This document shows, piece by piece, positions 12,948-21,337 of a stretch of 37,217 nt of DNA; the stretch's first letter is position 1; the number at the start of each line of letters is the position of its first letter. The position numbers were made by a program, and so were the translations under genes. The notes below the pieces were generated by a model, which searched no databases, had not been told where the DNA came from, and saw only the letters and a program-made list of their open reading frames with translations. This DNA is from Lachnospiraceae bacterium. GTDB lineage: Bacteria; Bacillota; Clostridia; Lachnospirales; Lachnospiraceae. The stretch covers positions 90,624-127,840 of the forward strand of contig CAJTDB010000012.1 of the NCBI GenBank assembly GCA_910574965.1, given 5' to 3'.

Positions 12948-15900
12948 ATGGCAAGTTTATCAGGCACAGGCAGTGTATCCAGTTCCAACAGTCTGGGTAA
13001 TACTTCCCTTCGGGGTTTTGGCGGTATGGTATCCGGTATTGACCGTGATTCCATCATCGAGCAGATGACTCTTGGGACAACTACAAAGATCAACAATGTA
13101 AAAAATGACATCACGAAACTTCAGTGGAAGCAGGAGGCTTATCGGAGCTTAAGCGATCAGATTCTTAACATTACAGACAAATATACCAGTTTTTCTTCCT
13201 CCACCAGTCTTTTGGATCCCATGACTTTTGCAAAGAGCATCATTTCGGTAGAGGGCAGCGACAAATCTACCAAATATGTAAAGGCTTCCGGCACCTCGGA
13301 TATGATTAACACCATTGCATTAGAGGGCGTAGAGAAGCTGGCTTCTTCTGCGGTGCAGCAGTCCGAGATCAAGCAGTCCAGCAATGGTCTGATGACAGGC
13401 CTGGACGATCTGGAGAAAGATATCTCTGTTTCCAGACTGAACAACGGTGTGGACGGCAGGACGCTGACCTTTGGCATGTATTCGTCCATTGGCGGCTGGT
13501 CCGGGCAGACGACCTTTACCTTCCCGGCACAGTACCAGGCGCGCGGGGAAAACAACGAGCTTTTGTATGATGAGAACGGCAATAAAGTCATGAAAAATAT
13601 CGACTATACGTCGGAAGATTATGAAAAGATTGCCGAGCAGCTCAATTATGCACTTCAGGATTCGTCCGCTTCCATTAATATAAATGGAAAGAGCACCAAA
13701 TTAAGCGAGTGCTTTGAGTTCAAATGTGTAAAGGAAGAAGCAAAAGATGAAGAGGGAAATACAATTCTGGGTGATGACGGCAAGCCGGTTATGGTCGCCA
13801 GGATGCAGATCTCAACGGACGGTAAAAAAGGACTTGGCAACTATAAGATCAATTCTTCCGCATCTTCCGCTTTAAGCTCCCTCGGTTATTCCGGCGACGG
13901 CGGCGCCATTGATGTGGATCAATATAATAAAAATCTTGGTTCCTTTGCAGACAGTTCCGTTACCAGAATGTCCGTTCTGGATTCTCTGACCGGAGCAAAG
14001 GTGAACTTTACCTATAACGGAAGCACCAAAGAGATCGTACTGGTTACGGCGGATGATAAGGAGGAGATCCTGAAAGTAAAGCTTACCGAAGAGGAATTGA
14101 AAAAGATCAAAGAAGAGCAGGATAAGCTGACGCGTGTGGATCTTACAGACGAAGAAAGAGCAGCCGTGGAGAAGAGCGTGCTGGAAAAGATGCTGTCTGA
14201 AAAAGGCATCAGTCTGGAAAGTATCACGTCGGATGTGATAAAAGATCAGTTTGGCGGTAATTATGATACAGAAGTCAACAATCGGAAAGATAAATATAAC
14301 AATTACAGCGAGGAGCAGTTTAAAGAAGAGTTCGGAATCTCAAAAGACAGCGTAGCAAATGCAGATGCAAATCTGTCAATCAATGTCTTAGCTGAAAAGT
14401 ACAATATAAAAAGAGAACAGTTTGTTGTAGGCGAAGGCGGAGATGACCTTCCCGATGTTACTCGTATTGATCCCAAAGATTACCAGGATGAGAACGGAAA
14501 ATGGCTGGATGGGAAATATGAGCAATTTGTAAAGGATGTCGAAACTGCTTTCTCTGATTATGTAAAGGGAGAGTACAAGAAAGATACCGGCAACGACTAT
14601 GATGCAGAGCTTGAGGCAGCTTATCAGACAGCGCGCACGGAAGCTATAGAAGCAAAGGTTAAACAGGAGATTGCGGACGCGGCAAGCACGAAACGGGCGG
14701 AAGCGGCGTTAAAGGATGGTTCGCTGACAGAGGACCAGTTAGACAAATATGCAGCAGACGCAGGGATAACAAAAGAAGCGATTAAGAAAAGACTCGAACA
14801 GAATGAAGGCGAATCGGACGAAGACTATAATAAGCGTGTTGATGCCGAGTACAGGAAAGAAGCACTTATAGCTGCAGGCGATCAGCTTATTATGGCGGAT
14901 GCGGCGAAGATATATAAAGAAGAAGTCGATAAGGTAAAAGCAGATCCAAATTATACGACAAATCTGAATACAGCGATAAAGGATGCAGAAGCAGAGGCGC
15001 TTGCTAGGGCGAAGCAGAAGATTGAAGACGATGCCCTTCATGGAAAACAACTGGAGAAAATGGCGGAGCTTCTTCAGCCTCGTCTGGACAAAGCTTTTGG
15101 TGTCGGAAAAGACGGGCCGAATGTGGAGGCTGTTGTAAAGGACGGCAAACTGGCCTTCGAGGCGGCTTCCGACAACACCAGCCTGTCAATTACCACCGGA
15201 AGCAGCGGCGGCAGTGTTCTTGGGAATATGGGCATCATTTCCGGTGCTACCAATAAGGTAAATTTAAATGGTGATCTGAAACAGGATTCGCTTGGTATTG
15301 ACCCTGAGAAATTAGATGAACTGCTGGAAGAGGGTCTGGTCATCAACGGAACCAAGATCGAGGGGATTACCAAGAACAGCACCATTAATGATATTCTGAA
15401 CAAGATCAATAAGTCGGACGCAGGAGTTAAGGCGACTTATGTACAGTCCTCCGGTCAGTTTATGCTGGTGTCTGAGGAGACTGGTGCCGGCAGACAGATC
15501 AAGCTGGATTCTGAACTGGCACAGAAGCTTTTTGGTCAGAATGATGCTTCAGGCGCTTACGAAGCAGGAAAAGGCTTTAAAGAAGGCGAAGATGCCATCA
15601 TCCATGTAAACTACGGCAACGGTATGAGCGTTGTGGTACAGAACTCTTCCAATACGTTCAATCTGGAAGGTCTGAACGTTACGGTAACAGGTGAGTTCGG
15701 CGGAACAAAAGATGCAAATGGAGTATGGCAGGCGGATTCTTCCGAACGCGTTACTTTCAGTTCCAAGGCAGATGCAGAAGCAGTTACCGAGAAGGTGAAA
15801 AACTTCTTCGAAGATTTCAATAAGCTTATCACAGAGAGTTACAACCAGCTTACTACCCGTTCCGACAGTTCCTATGGTCCGCTGTCGGATGAACAGAAAG

Positions 15901-16508
15901 CGGAAATGAGCGAGACTTCCATCGAGAACTGGGAGACAAAGGCGAAGCAGGGAATCCTGTATAATGATTCCATCGTCCGTGATCTGAACTCCACACTGGA
16001 AAGCTTCCTGACCCAGCTTATGGGCAGCGGCATCAGTTACCAGGATCTGGAGAAGATCGGCATTACTTACGACGAGAGCTGGAGCGGCGGTGCATCTACC
16101 ATCGTCTTCAACGAGAGCAAGTTCCGTTCCGCTATGGAAAATGAGCCGGAACTGGTGTCTGATATTTTCACCGGAACAGGAAAGTCCGGCGGTGTCGGTC
16201 TTGTGAAGACTGTTGAAGATATGCTTACACCTTATGCTACCCGTGTGGCTTCTAAGAATCGCGGCTCCGGCAGCGACAAAGGCTCTTATGGAAGACTTAT
16301 TGAGGAAGCAGGTTCCGAGAAGGTACCGACCTCTACATTGAACAACTTCATTTATGATCAGATCAAAGAGATGAATCAGAAGATTCAGACACTGCAGGCT
16401 CAGTTAAAGAGCCAGCAGGAGCGTTACATTAAGCAGTTTACGAGTATGGAGACGCTGATTAATCAGTACAATTCACAGTCTGGTTATCTCGCGAATCTGT
16501 CAGGCTGA
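12948..16508 (+). CDS. fliD: Flagellar filament cap protein FliD, unusually long
   Basis: FliD caps the filament and promotes flagellin folding at the tip. The N-terminal D0/D1 part is clear: GFGGMVSGIDRDSIIEQM, then KLQWKQEAYRSLSDQI. The C-terminal FliD domain is also clear: LVSDIFTGTGKSGGVGLV, RVASKNRG, and a coiled coil ending INQYNSQSGYLANLSG. At 1186 residues it is far longer than usual FliD proteins (roughly 450-900). Residues about 375-710 are a highly charged, helical Glu/Lys/Asp/Ala-rich block with low similarity to normal FliD, placed before LDKAFGV and GKLAFEAASDN, which resume the familiar pattern. AAAGGAGAG lies 10 nt before the ATG. It is followed by fliS and a fliT-like gene. 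Confidence 0.95.
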   Translation: MASLSGTGSVSSSNSLGNTSLRGFGGMVSGIDRDSIIEQMTLGTTTKINNVKNDITKLQWKQEAYRSLSDQILNITDKYTSFSSSTSLLDPMTFAKSIISVEGSDKSTKYVKASGTSDMINTIALEGVEKLASSAVQQSEIKQSSNGLMTGLDDLEKDISVSRLNNGVDGRTLTFGMYSSIGGWSGQTTFTFPAQYQARGENNELLYDENGNKVMKNIDYTSEDYEKIAEQLNYALQDSSASININGKSTKLSECFEFKCVKEEAKDEEGNTILGDDGKPVMVARMQISTDGKKGLGNYKINSSASSALSSLGYSGDGGAIDVDQYNKNLGSFADSSVTRMSVLDSLTGAKVNFTYNGSTKEIVLVTADDKEEILKVKLTEEELKKIKEEQDKLTRVDLTDEERAAVEKSVLEKMLSEKGISLESITSDVIKDQFGGNYDTEVNNRKDKYNNYSEEQFKEEFGISKDSVANADANLSINVLAEKYNIKREQFVVGEGGDDLPDVTRIDPKDYQDENGKWLDGKYEQFVKDVETAFSDYVKGEYKKDTGNDYDAELEAAYQTARTEAIEAKVKQEIADAASTKRAEAALKDGSLTEDQLDKYAADAGITKEAIKKRLEQNEGESDEDYNKRVDAEYRKEALIAAGDQLIMADAAKIYKEEVDKVKADPNYTTNLNTAIKDAEAEALARAKQKIEDDALHGKQLEKMAELLQPRLDKAFGVGKDGPNVEAVVKDGKLAFEAASDNTSLSITTGSSGGSVLGNMGIISGATNKVNLNGDLKQDSLGIDPEKLDELLEEGLVINGTKIEGITKNSTINDILNKINKSDAGVKATYVQSSGQFMLVSEETGAGRQIKLDSELAQKLFGQNDASGAYEAGKGFKEGEDAIIHVNYGNGMSVVVQNSSNTFNLEGLNVTVTGEFGGTKDANGVWQADSSERVTFSSKADAEAVTEKVKNFFEDFNKLITESYNQLTTRSDSSYGPLSDEQKAEMSETSIENWETKAKQGILYNDSIVRDLNSTLESFLTQLMGSGISYQDLEKIGITYDESWSGGASTIVFNESKFRSAMENEPELVSDIFTGTGKSGGVGLVKTVEDMLTPYATRVASKNRGSGSDKGSYGRLIEEAGSEKVPTSTLNNFIYDQIKEMNQKIQTLQAQLKSQQERYIKQFTSMETLINQYNSQSGYLANLSG

Positions 16509-16651
16509 TGGATAAATGATATAAAAACTACATAAGCAATCCAGAAATTAAAACTCTGAAACCAGCAGATGCCCGGACAGTGCCAAAGTTTTTCGAACAG
16601 GTACTGAAAGGGCGTTTGCGGAATTTCTGAAATAAAAATAAAGGGGATCAT

Positions 16652-17056
16652 ATGAACGGATACAGTCAATACAAAGAGAAAAGCATATATTCCATGTCCG
16701 GTCCGGAGCTTTTGCTGCTTCTGTTTGATGAGAGCATTAAGCGGCTGACCCGCGCAGAGCTCTCGCTGGACGAGAAGAATTATGATGATTTTGAAGATTG
16801 TCTGCAGCGGACATCGAAAATCGTTCGATATCTGACAGATATTCTGGATATGAGTTATCCGATCAGTCACGACCTGAGACGGATCTATGTATATCTGGTT
16901 TATGATATCAGTATCGTAAGTGCCGGCAGAGAGCGCAGAAGGGACGAGATTGGACGCATCCGTCATATCCTTTCCGAGCTGCGCGAGGCGTTTGACGGTG
17001 CCAGCAGACAAGTGAATGATATGCATATTGTAGTACCAAGAGAGGTAAGAGGATAA
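16652..17056 (+). CDS. fliS: Flagellin export chaperone FliS
   Basis: A 134-residue helical protein. The FliS signatures are an N-terminal YSQYKEKSIYSMSGPELLLLLFDE segment and LTDILDMSY further in. FliS binds the flagellin C-terminus in the cytoplasm and prevents early assembly. AAAGGGGATC precedes the ATG. The 143-nt gap after fliD shows no clear promoter or terminator, so it is probably co-transcribed with fliD. Confidence 0.93.
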   Translation: MNGYSQYKEKSIYSMSGPELLLLLFDESIKRLTRAELSLDEKNYDDFEDCLQRTSKIVRYLTDILDMSYPISHDLRRIYVYLVYDISIVSAGRERRRDEIGRIRHILSELREAFDGASRQVNDMHIVVPREVRG

Positions 17057-17059
17057 GAT

Positions 17060-17473
17060 ATGGCACAGACAGAGCTGGATATAACAAGAGTAATGATCCT
17101 TCTCCAAAGACGCCGTAATTTTATCTGGGAGGTCAGCCGTCTGACAGGAGAGCTGGAACAGGCGATGGGGCGCAATGATGAGATTTCCATTGCCATGATT
17201 CTTCAGATGCGGGCGGATGAGATGGCGAAGATCGACGAATGCACCAACGAAATCTGGCAGATGGCTGAGAACGGACAGGAGGCGCAGAGAAAGCTGCGTC
17301 TCCTCATGACGTCAGAGCCGAAGGAAGGCGCGGGAGAGACTCCAGAAGAGAAAAAGATCTACGAGATTCGGCGGAAGACGCAGCATCTTCTGGACGAACT
17401 GCGGAGAGTGGATGAGAGATTGAACCGGAAAGTGGCCGGAGATAAATCCTATTATGCGCGAAAAGACCAGTGA
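17060..17473 (+). CDS. FliT-like flagellar chaperone candidate
   Basis: A 137-residue, almost wholly alpha-helical charged protein that starts 3 nt after fliS stops. In Bacillus the order is fliD-fliS-fliT, and the size fits FliT, the FliD export chaperone. Sequence similarity is not strong enough for me to assign it by motif; the call rests on position, length and coiled-coil character. Confidence 0.55.
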   Translation: MAQTELDITRVMILLQRRRNFIWEVSRLTGELEQAMGRNDEISIAMILQMRADEMAKIDECTNEIWQMAENGQEAQRKLRLLMTSEPKEGAGETPEEKKIYEIRRKTQHLLDELRRVDERLNRKVAGDKSYYARKDQ

Positions 17474-17491
17474 GAGGATAGCTGATGTATT

Positions 17492-18664
17492 ATGAACCAA
17501 TTATTGCTTGACGGACGTTCTCTGGAAGGGATTGTTTCGTCGATCATCCGCAGGAATGATCTGCATCTGACGCACAGCCGTATGGACTGGGAGCGTATGT
17601 ACCGTATGGCAGATTATCATAAGGTTGCCAATATTGTTCATCTGGGGATTTTAGGATATGGAGATGCAATACCGGCAAAGTGGAAAGAACGCTTCTTCAC
17701 CCGGTATCAGGAAGCACTTCTGTATGGAGCAGGATATCAGGAAGCGGTCAATGAGATGCTTACCTGGATGGATACGAGAAATATCTCCTGTACGGTACTG
17801 TGTTCAGAATCCATGCGCAGTCTGTATGCTGTTTCTGAGATGGCAGATTGTACACCTCTGATGATCTGTCTGGACGAGAAGAATTATTCGCTGGTCCGGG
17901 GATATTTGATCGATCTGGGCTATGAGACAGAACAGGCTTACGAAGGGGAGGGAGAGCGTCTGGCACGTCCTCAGGGCATCTGCATTACGCTGTATTACCG
18001 ACTGCCCTTCCAGACAGCAAAATATGTCAAGGGTATGCAGCGGCTGCTGGAATCGGCCAGTCTGAAAGAACCCTATCGGTATGTTCGGATGCTTCCGGCC
18101 GAAAACGAGCTGGTTTACCGTATGGCGGCGGCGGCCTATCACTATGTAACAGACGAGCTGACCATGCGTGAGGTGCTGGATCTGCAGCTCTTTCATCGGA
18201 ACTGCCGGGATACAGTCCGTATGGATACTGTGGTCAAAAGATTGGCGGAATTTCAGATTGATGAACTGGCGGAGAAGATTCTTCGGCTTTCTTATATGTG
18301 GTTCGGAGATCGGGCGGATACATATTACGAGAATCTGCCGGAAGATATGACGCCGTACGATGTTTTGGAAGAACGTCTGCTGACAAAGGGAATGGTCAAC
18401 CATGAAACAGATGTTCAGGCTCTAAAGCTGCAGAAGATGATTCAAAAGGAACTGGACAAGGTGAAGAGAGAAGAGCGGATTCGCCAGTTCCGGGAAAAGG
18501 TAAAGGAAAAGTGGGAAAAAGCACTTCGGAAAGTTCGCTGGTGTTTTCCGGATTATCATTATATGGCATCGATTTATCCGATGGTGGAGAAGATACCGCC
18601 TCTGCTTCCGGTGTTCTGGATCATTCGGGGGGTACGGCTTCTGACGAGGGCTATAAAAGGATAG
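17492..18664 (+). CDS. Nucleotidyltransferase-family (NTP_transf_5-like) protein, probably catalytically degenerate
   Basis: A 390-residue protein with the plan of the NTP_transf_5 nucleotidyltransferase family found in polysaccharide and glycosylation loci: an N-terminal helical domain (DWERMYRMADYHKVANIVHL), a small palm-like region (about 95-150), and a helical tail (EVLDLQLFHRNC). The usual active-site pattern (Lys-Gly before the first helix and DxD in the next strand) is not seen. The equivalent places read LCSESMRSLY and CTPLMICLDEKN, so it may bind rather than transfer. A weak GAGAGGATA site lies 11 nt before the ATG. It ends the fliD operon. Confidence 0.6.
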   Translation: MNQLLLDGRSLEGIVSSIIRRNDLHLTHSRMDWERMYRMADYHKVANIVHLGILGYGDAIPAKWKERFFTRYQEALLYGAGYQEAVNEMLTWMDTRNISCTVLCSESMRSLYAVSEMADCTPLMICLDEKNYSLVRGYLIDLGYETEQAYEGEGERLARPQGICITLYYRLPFQTAKYVKGMQRLLESASLKEPYRYVRMLPAENELVYRMAAAAYHYVTDELTMREVLDLQLFHRNCRDTVRMDTVVKRLAEFQIDELAEKILRLSYMWFGDRADTYYENLPEDMTPYDVLEERLLTKGMVNHETDVQALKLQKMIQKELDKVKREERIRQFREKVKEKWEKALRKVRWCFPDYHYMASIYPMVEKIPPLLPVFWIIRGVRLLTRAIKG

Positions 18665-18697
18665 ATGAGAGGCTGGCTGTGTCAGCCTTTTGCAGTA

Positions 18698-18741
18698 TAA
18701 AAATCCCCTTAAGAATCTATGATTCGAAAGGGGATTTTTTT
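18698..18741 (+). terminator. Bidirectional terminator between the fliD operon and csrA
   Basis: AAAAATCCCCTT (18699-18710) pairs with AAAGGGGATTTTT, with an inner AGAATC/GATTC stem. It has T-runs on both strands and overlaps the csrA stop codon. A shorter hairpin, GGCTG with CAGCC (18671-18687) followed by TTTT, lies just before it. Confidence 0.88.
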
Positions 18742-19006
18742 ATTCTTCTGTAGTTGCAGTTTCCGGTTCCTGGACCGGATTTTTTCGTTTCAGAATCGAT
18801 TTGAGCATCATAACAGAATCTATATTAGGTGTAGAAGCGTTCTTATTGCTCTGTTCGGCTTCTGACAATTCTTCCCTGAGAATGGAGATCTGTTTTGGCG
18901 CGTCAATAGCCAGGCGAACTCCGTCACCGGCACATTCGATTACGGTAATGCGAATGTTATCGCCGATAAGAATGCTCTCGTCTTTTTTGCGTCGAAGTAT
19001 CAGCAT
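18740..19006 (-). CDS. csrA: Translational regulator CsrA
   Basis: An 88-residue CsrA. The N-terminal 55 residues carry the canonical MLILRRKKDESILIGDNI and GVRLAIDAPKQISILREEL. The C-terminal 30 residues are a polar extension (Ser/Asn/Thr/Glu-rich), longer than in Bacillus. CsrA dimers bind GGA motifs in mRNA leaders and block translation; the flagellin leader at 1060-1203 is an obvious target. It starts 6 nt after fliW stops, as in Bacillus, where FliW antagonises CsrA. The GGAG site lies within the fliW 3' end. Confidence 0.96.
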   Translation of the reverse strand: MLILRRKKDESILIGDNIRITVIECAGDGVRLAIDAPKQISILREELSEAEQSNKNASTPNIDSVMMLKSILKRKNPVQEPETATTEE

Positions 19007-19012
19007 GTTCCG

Positions 19013-19483
19013 TTACTCTCCATCTTCCATATTTTCTGAGCCTGCGATGGATGGAAAAGAACGCAGCTCATGACGGCATCCATAAGAAGAATTTTCCAGA
19101 ATTACCTGGATGCCCTGCCGGGTCTCCGGATTGATTACCAGAGGACACTTTAAATTTACCGTGTTATCCAGATAATTGTTGTGCACCACGCAGATGGCAT
19201 AGCAGGAGAGATCCCCTTCTTCACGTGCACCCAGGAACGCCAGTTCTTCCGGGGTCAGGGCAGGTGAATAGCCGGGACAGAGAAACTGCGGATTGATCAG
19301 CACAAATCCTACCTCGCATTTGTCTACGGACAGCATCAGGAGCATAGAATCATCCTCACCGTCATCGTTCAGATTCAGGAACAGATAACGCTTTAATTCC
19401 GGAAATCCAAACAGTCCGTCGGGGAACAGGATCAGATTTTCCTCTTCGTACTCCACTGTGCCATAATCGGTCTCTATTGTCAT
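19013..19483 (-). CDS. fliW: Flagellar assembly factor FliW
   Basis: A 156-residue FliW. Family motifs are visible: LILFPDGLFGFPELKRYLFL near residue 20, FVLINPQFLCPGYSP near 60, and NLKCPLVINPETRQGIQVIL near 115-135. FliW binds free flagellin or CsrA, so that flagellin export switches on flagellin translation. AGGAGTG precedes the ATG by 10 nt. It sits between the yviE-position gene and csrA in the expected order. Confidence 0.95.
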   Translation of the reverse strand: MTIETDYGTVEYEEENLILFPDGLFGFPELKRYLFLNLNDDGEDDSMLLMLSVDKCEVGFVLINPQFLCPGYSPALTPEELAFLGAREEGDLSCYAICVVHNNYLDNTVNLKCPLVINPETRQGIQVILENSSYGCRHELRSFPSIAGSENMEDGE

Positions 19484-19498
19484 ATTAAAAATACACTC

Positions 19499-20104
19499 CT
19501 ATGTGAACAGATTGATATTTCCGCCGCTTGCTGACGGTCTTGGAGGGACATAATTGAAATCACCGAGGTACTCAAAATGCAGTTCCGGGTATTGGGTAAC
19601 AATGGTCATGACCATCGGCGGGAGGAACGTAAGTTCTCCTTTGGCAACCCTCATTTCCAGAGCTCCGCGCTCTGCAGTATAGGAAGAGCTTGCTTCTGCA
19701 GATACATCAATATGGCTGCTGGCTGTCTGAACCGGTACCGCTGCTGCAATATCAGCAGCATAAGTGGTATCCGCAGTTCCATAAGCCGCAGAAGGAGCCG
19801 GAGCGGAAGCAGAGGATGGTGTCGGAACAGAAGCCTGTGCCTGCGCCTGCTGAAAAGCAGCCTGGCGCCGGGACACATTCTGCGCCTGGGGTGCCGGTGG
19901 GGTGCGCTTGGAGAAAGTCCGATTGATCTTCGTCAGATCTTCCACAGGAACAGAGTTCCTGCCGGCGCTGCGGCGGAAAGACATCTGGCGTGCAATAGCT
20001 TTCCTTCTTTCCAGAGCGACAGAATCGGAGCTGACCAATCGGGCATTCTGTGTATAGCGTACGGTCTGCATGGGTACAGAGGTGATCTTAATAAGCTGTT
20101 TCAT
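19499..20104 (-). CDS. Uncharacterised protein in the yviE (DUF6470) position
   Basis: A 201-residue protein between flgL and fliW, where Bacillus has yviE (DUF6470). The N-terminal 60 residues are basic (ALERRKAIARQMSFRRSAGR). Residues about 70-130 are low-complexity Ala/Gln/Ser/Pro. The C-terminal 65 residues (RGALEMRVAKGELTFLPP, LHFEYLGDFNYVPP) look like a small beta-rich domain. I cannot confirm DUF6470 by motif, so the link rests on place and length. AAAGGGGG lies about 8 nt before the ATG. Confidence 0.6.
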   Translation of the reverse strand: MKQLIKITSVPMQTVRYTQNARLVSSDSVALERRKAIARQMSFRRSAGRNSVPVEDLTKINRTFSKRTPPAPQAQNVSRRQAAFQQAQAQASVPTPSSASAPAPSAAYGTADTTYAADIAAAVPVQTASSHIDVSAEASSSYTAERGALEMRVAKGELTFLPPMVMTIVTQYPELHFEYLGDFNYVPPRPSASGGNINLFT

Positions 20105-20142
20105 ATATAGAACCCCCTTTCCTGGTGATGCCAGGTTTTTCT

Positions 20143-21279
20143 TTATCTTACGAAATCAAACAGTGAATTGCTCATCAGTTTTGAACCTACCTGAAGAGCT
20201 GCATTGTAGGCATACTGGTTGCCGTACATTTCCAGAATAGAAGCGTACGGATCTGCACCCAGAATGTCTTTGTACTGCTCTTCCAGAGAATCTTCCATAT
20301 TTCCCAATTTCTCTGCAAGGCTGTCCAGAAGATTGGACTTGTTGCCCAGGTCCGAGTAAACGGTACTGGTTTTGTGCTCTGCTTCCGTCATCTGATCCAG
20401 GACACGGCCCAGGTTTGCAATATGGCCTTCGTTGGGATCGATCTCCTTGCCGTCAATGTAATCGTCCAGAGCGGAGACTGCCTGCGCTACGAGACCAAGA
20501 GGACCATCGGTCAGTCCCTTCATGATATCGTTTGTTGTAATAGTGCCGTTGGATTCAATGATGGCGTCGGACGTATATCCGGACAGCAGGTTCATACCGC
20601 CGGTATAAGTATCCAGGAGTGTACTGTGATCACGGATGTTGCCGTAGCCAAGATCCATAAAGCCCTGCTCGGACATTGCCTTTATCAGCTCGGCTTCTGT
20701 ACCGGTGCTGTTCGCAGCATCAAATTTAAACGCATAATTTCCATCCTGATTCTCATCAGTCAGCTTCATAACAAATTCTTTTGCAGTGCTTTCTCCTGGG
20801 AACGTATGCCGATAGGTAAGTGTTTTTCCATCTGAACTGAGTTCGAAAGGAGTTGTTGTTACATCATTGCCGCCGTAGACATAGAAATCCTGATATTGTG
20901 CATTTAAATCGTTGACCATCGTATGCTCTAACTGAAGCAGCTCATCGCGGATGGTTTTCTTTGCCGTATCGGTAGTGGTGGCATTTCTGGCTTTGATGAC
21001 TTCTTTTCTGGCAGTGGAGAGCCGTTCCTGGATGTCGCGGGCGCCAAGCTCCTGCTGGTAGAGACGGTTCTGTACATTTTTCAGAAGTTTAGACTTACTC
21101 AAAACCTCACGATACTGCGTATCGATTTCTTTTCCTCTGTAGTAGGAAAGCGGACTGTCGGAAGCGGCTTCATAAGCTTTTCCGCTGGAAATCTTGTTCA
21201 GACTTTTGTTCAGATTCAGGTGTACGCTGTTTACCTGACTGGTATAATTTCTGTATGTAGATGCATTGGTTACGCGCAT
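20143..21279 (-). CDS. flgL: Hook-filament junction protein FlgL (HAP3)
   Basis: A 378-residue flagellin-superfamily protein: N-terminal MRVTNASTYRNYTSQVN and LNKISSGKAYEAASDSPLSY, and a C-terminus ending SKLMSNSLFDFVR. It differs from flagellin in carrying a FlgL-type central region (YQDFYVYGGNDVTTTPFEL). It links FlgK to the filament. AAGGAGGT lies 9 nt upstream of the ATG. It is downstream of flgK in the flgM operon. Confidence 0.95.
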   Translation of the reverse strand: MRVTNASTYRNYTSQVNSVHLNLNKSLNKISSGKAYEAASDSPLSYYRGKEIDTQYREVLSKSKLLKNVQNRLYQQELGARDIQERLSTARKEVIKARNATTTDTAKKTIRDELLQLEHTMVNDLNAQYQDFYVYGGNDVTTTPFELSSDGKTLTYRHTFPGESTAKEFVMKLTDENQDGNYAFKFDAANSTGTEAELIKAMSEQGFMDLGYGNIRDHSTLLDTYTGGMNLLSGYTSDAIIESNGTITTNDIMKGLTDGPLGLVAQAVSALDDYIDGKEIDPNEGHIANLGRVLDQMTEAEHKTSTVYSDLGNKSNLLDSLAEKLGNMEDSLEEQYKDILGADPYASILEMYGNQYAYNAALQVGSKLMSNSLFDFVR

Positions 21280-21337
21280 AACTTGGTTACCTCCTTGTTC
21301 TATGGGATGCGAAACGGTTATTTATCTAAGGATTCGA

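Noticed and set aside
16484-17107. 207-codon frame antisense to fliS
   Set aside because: It overlaps a certain gene and has no ribosome site or recognisable domain.
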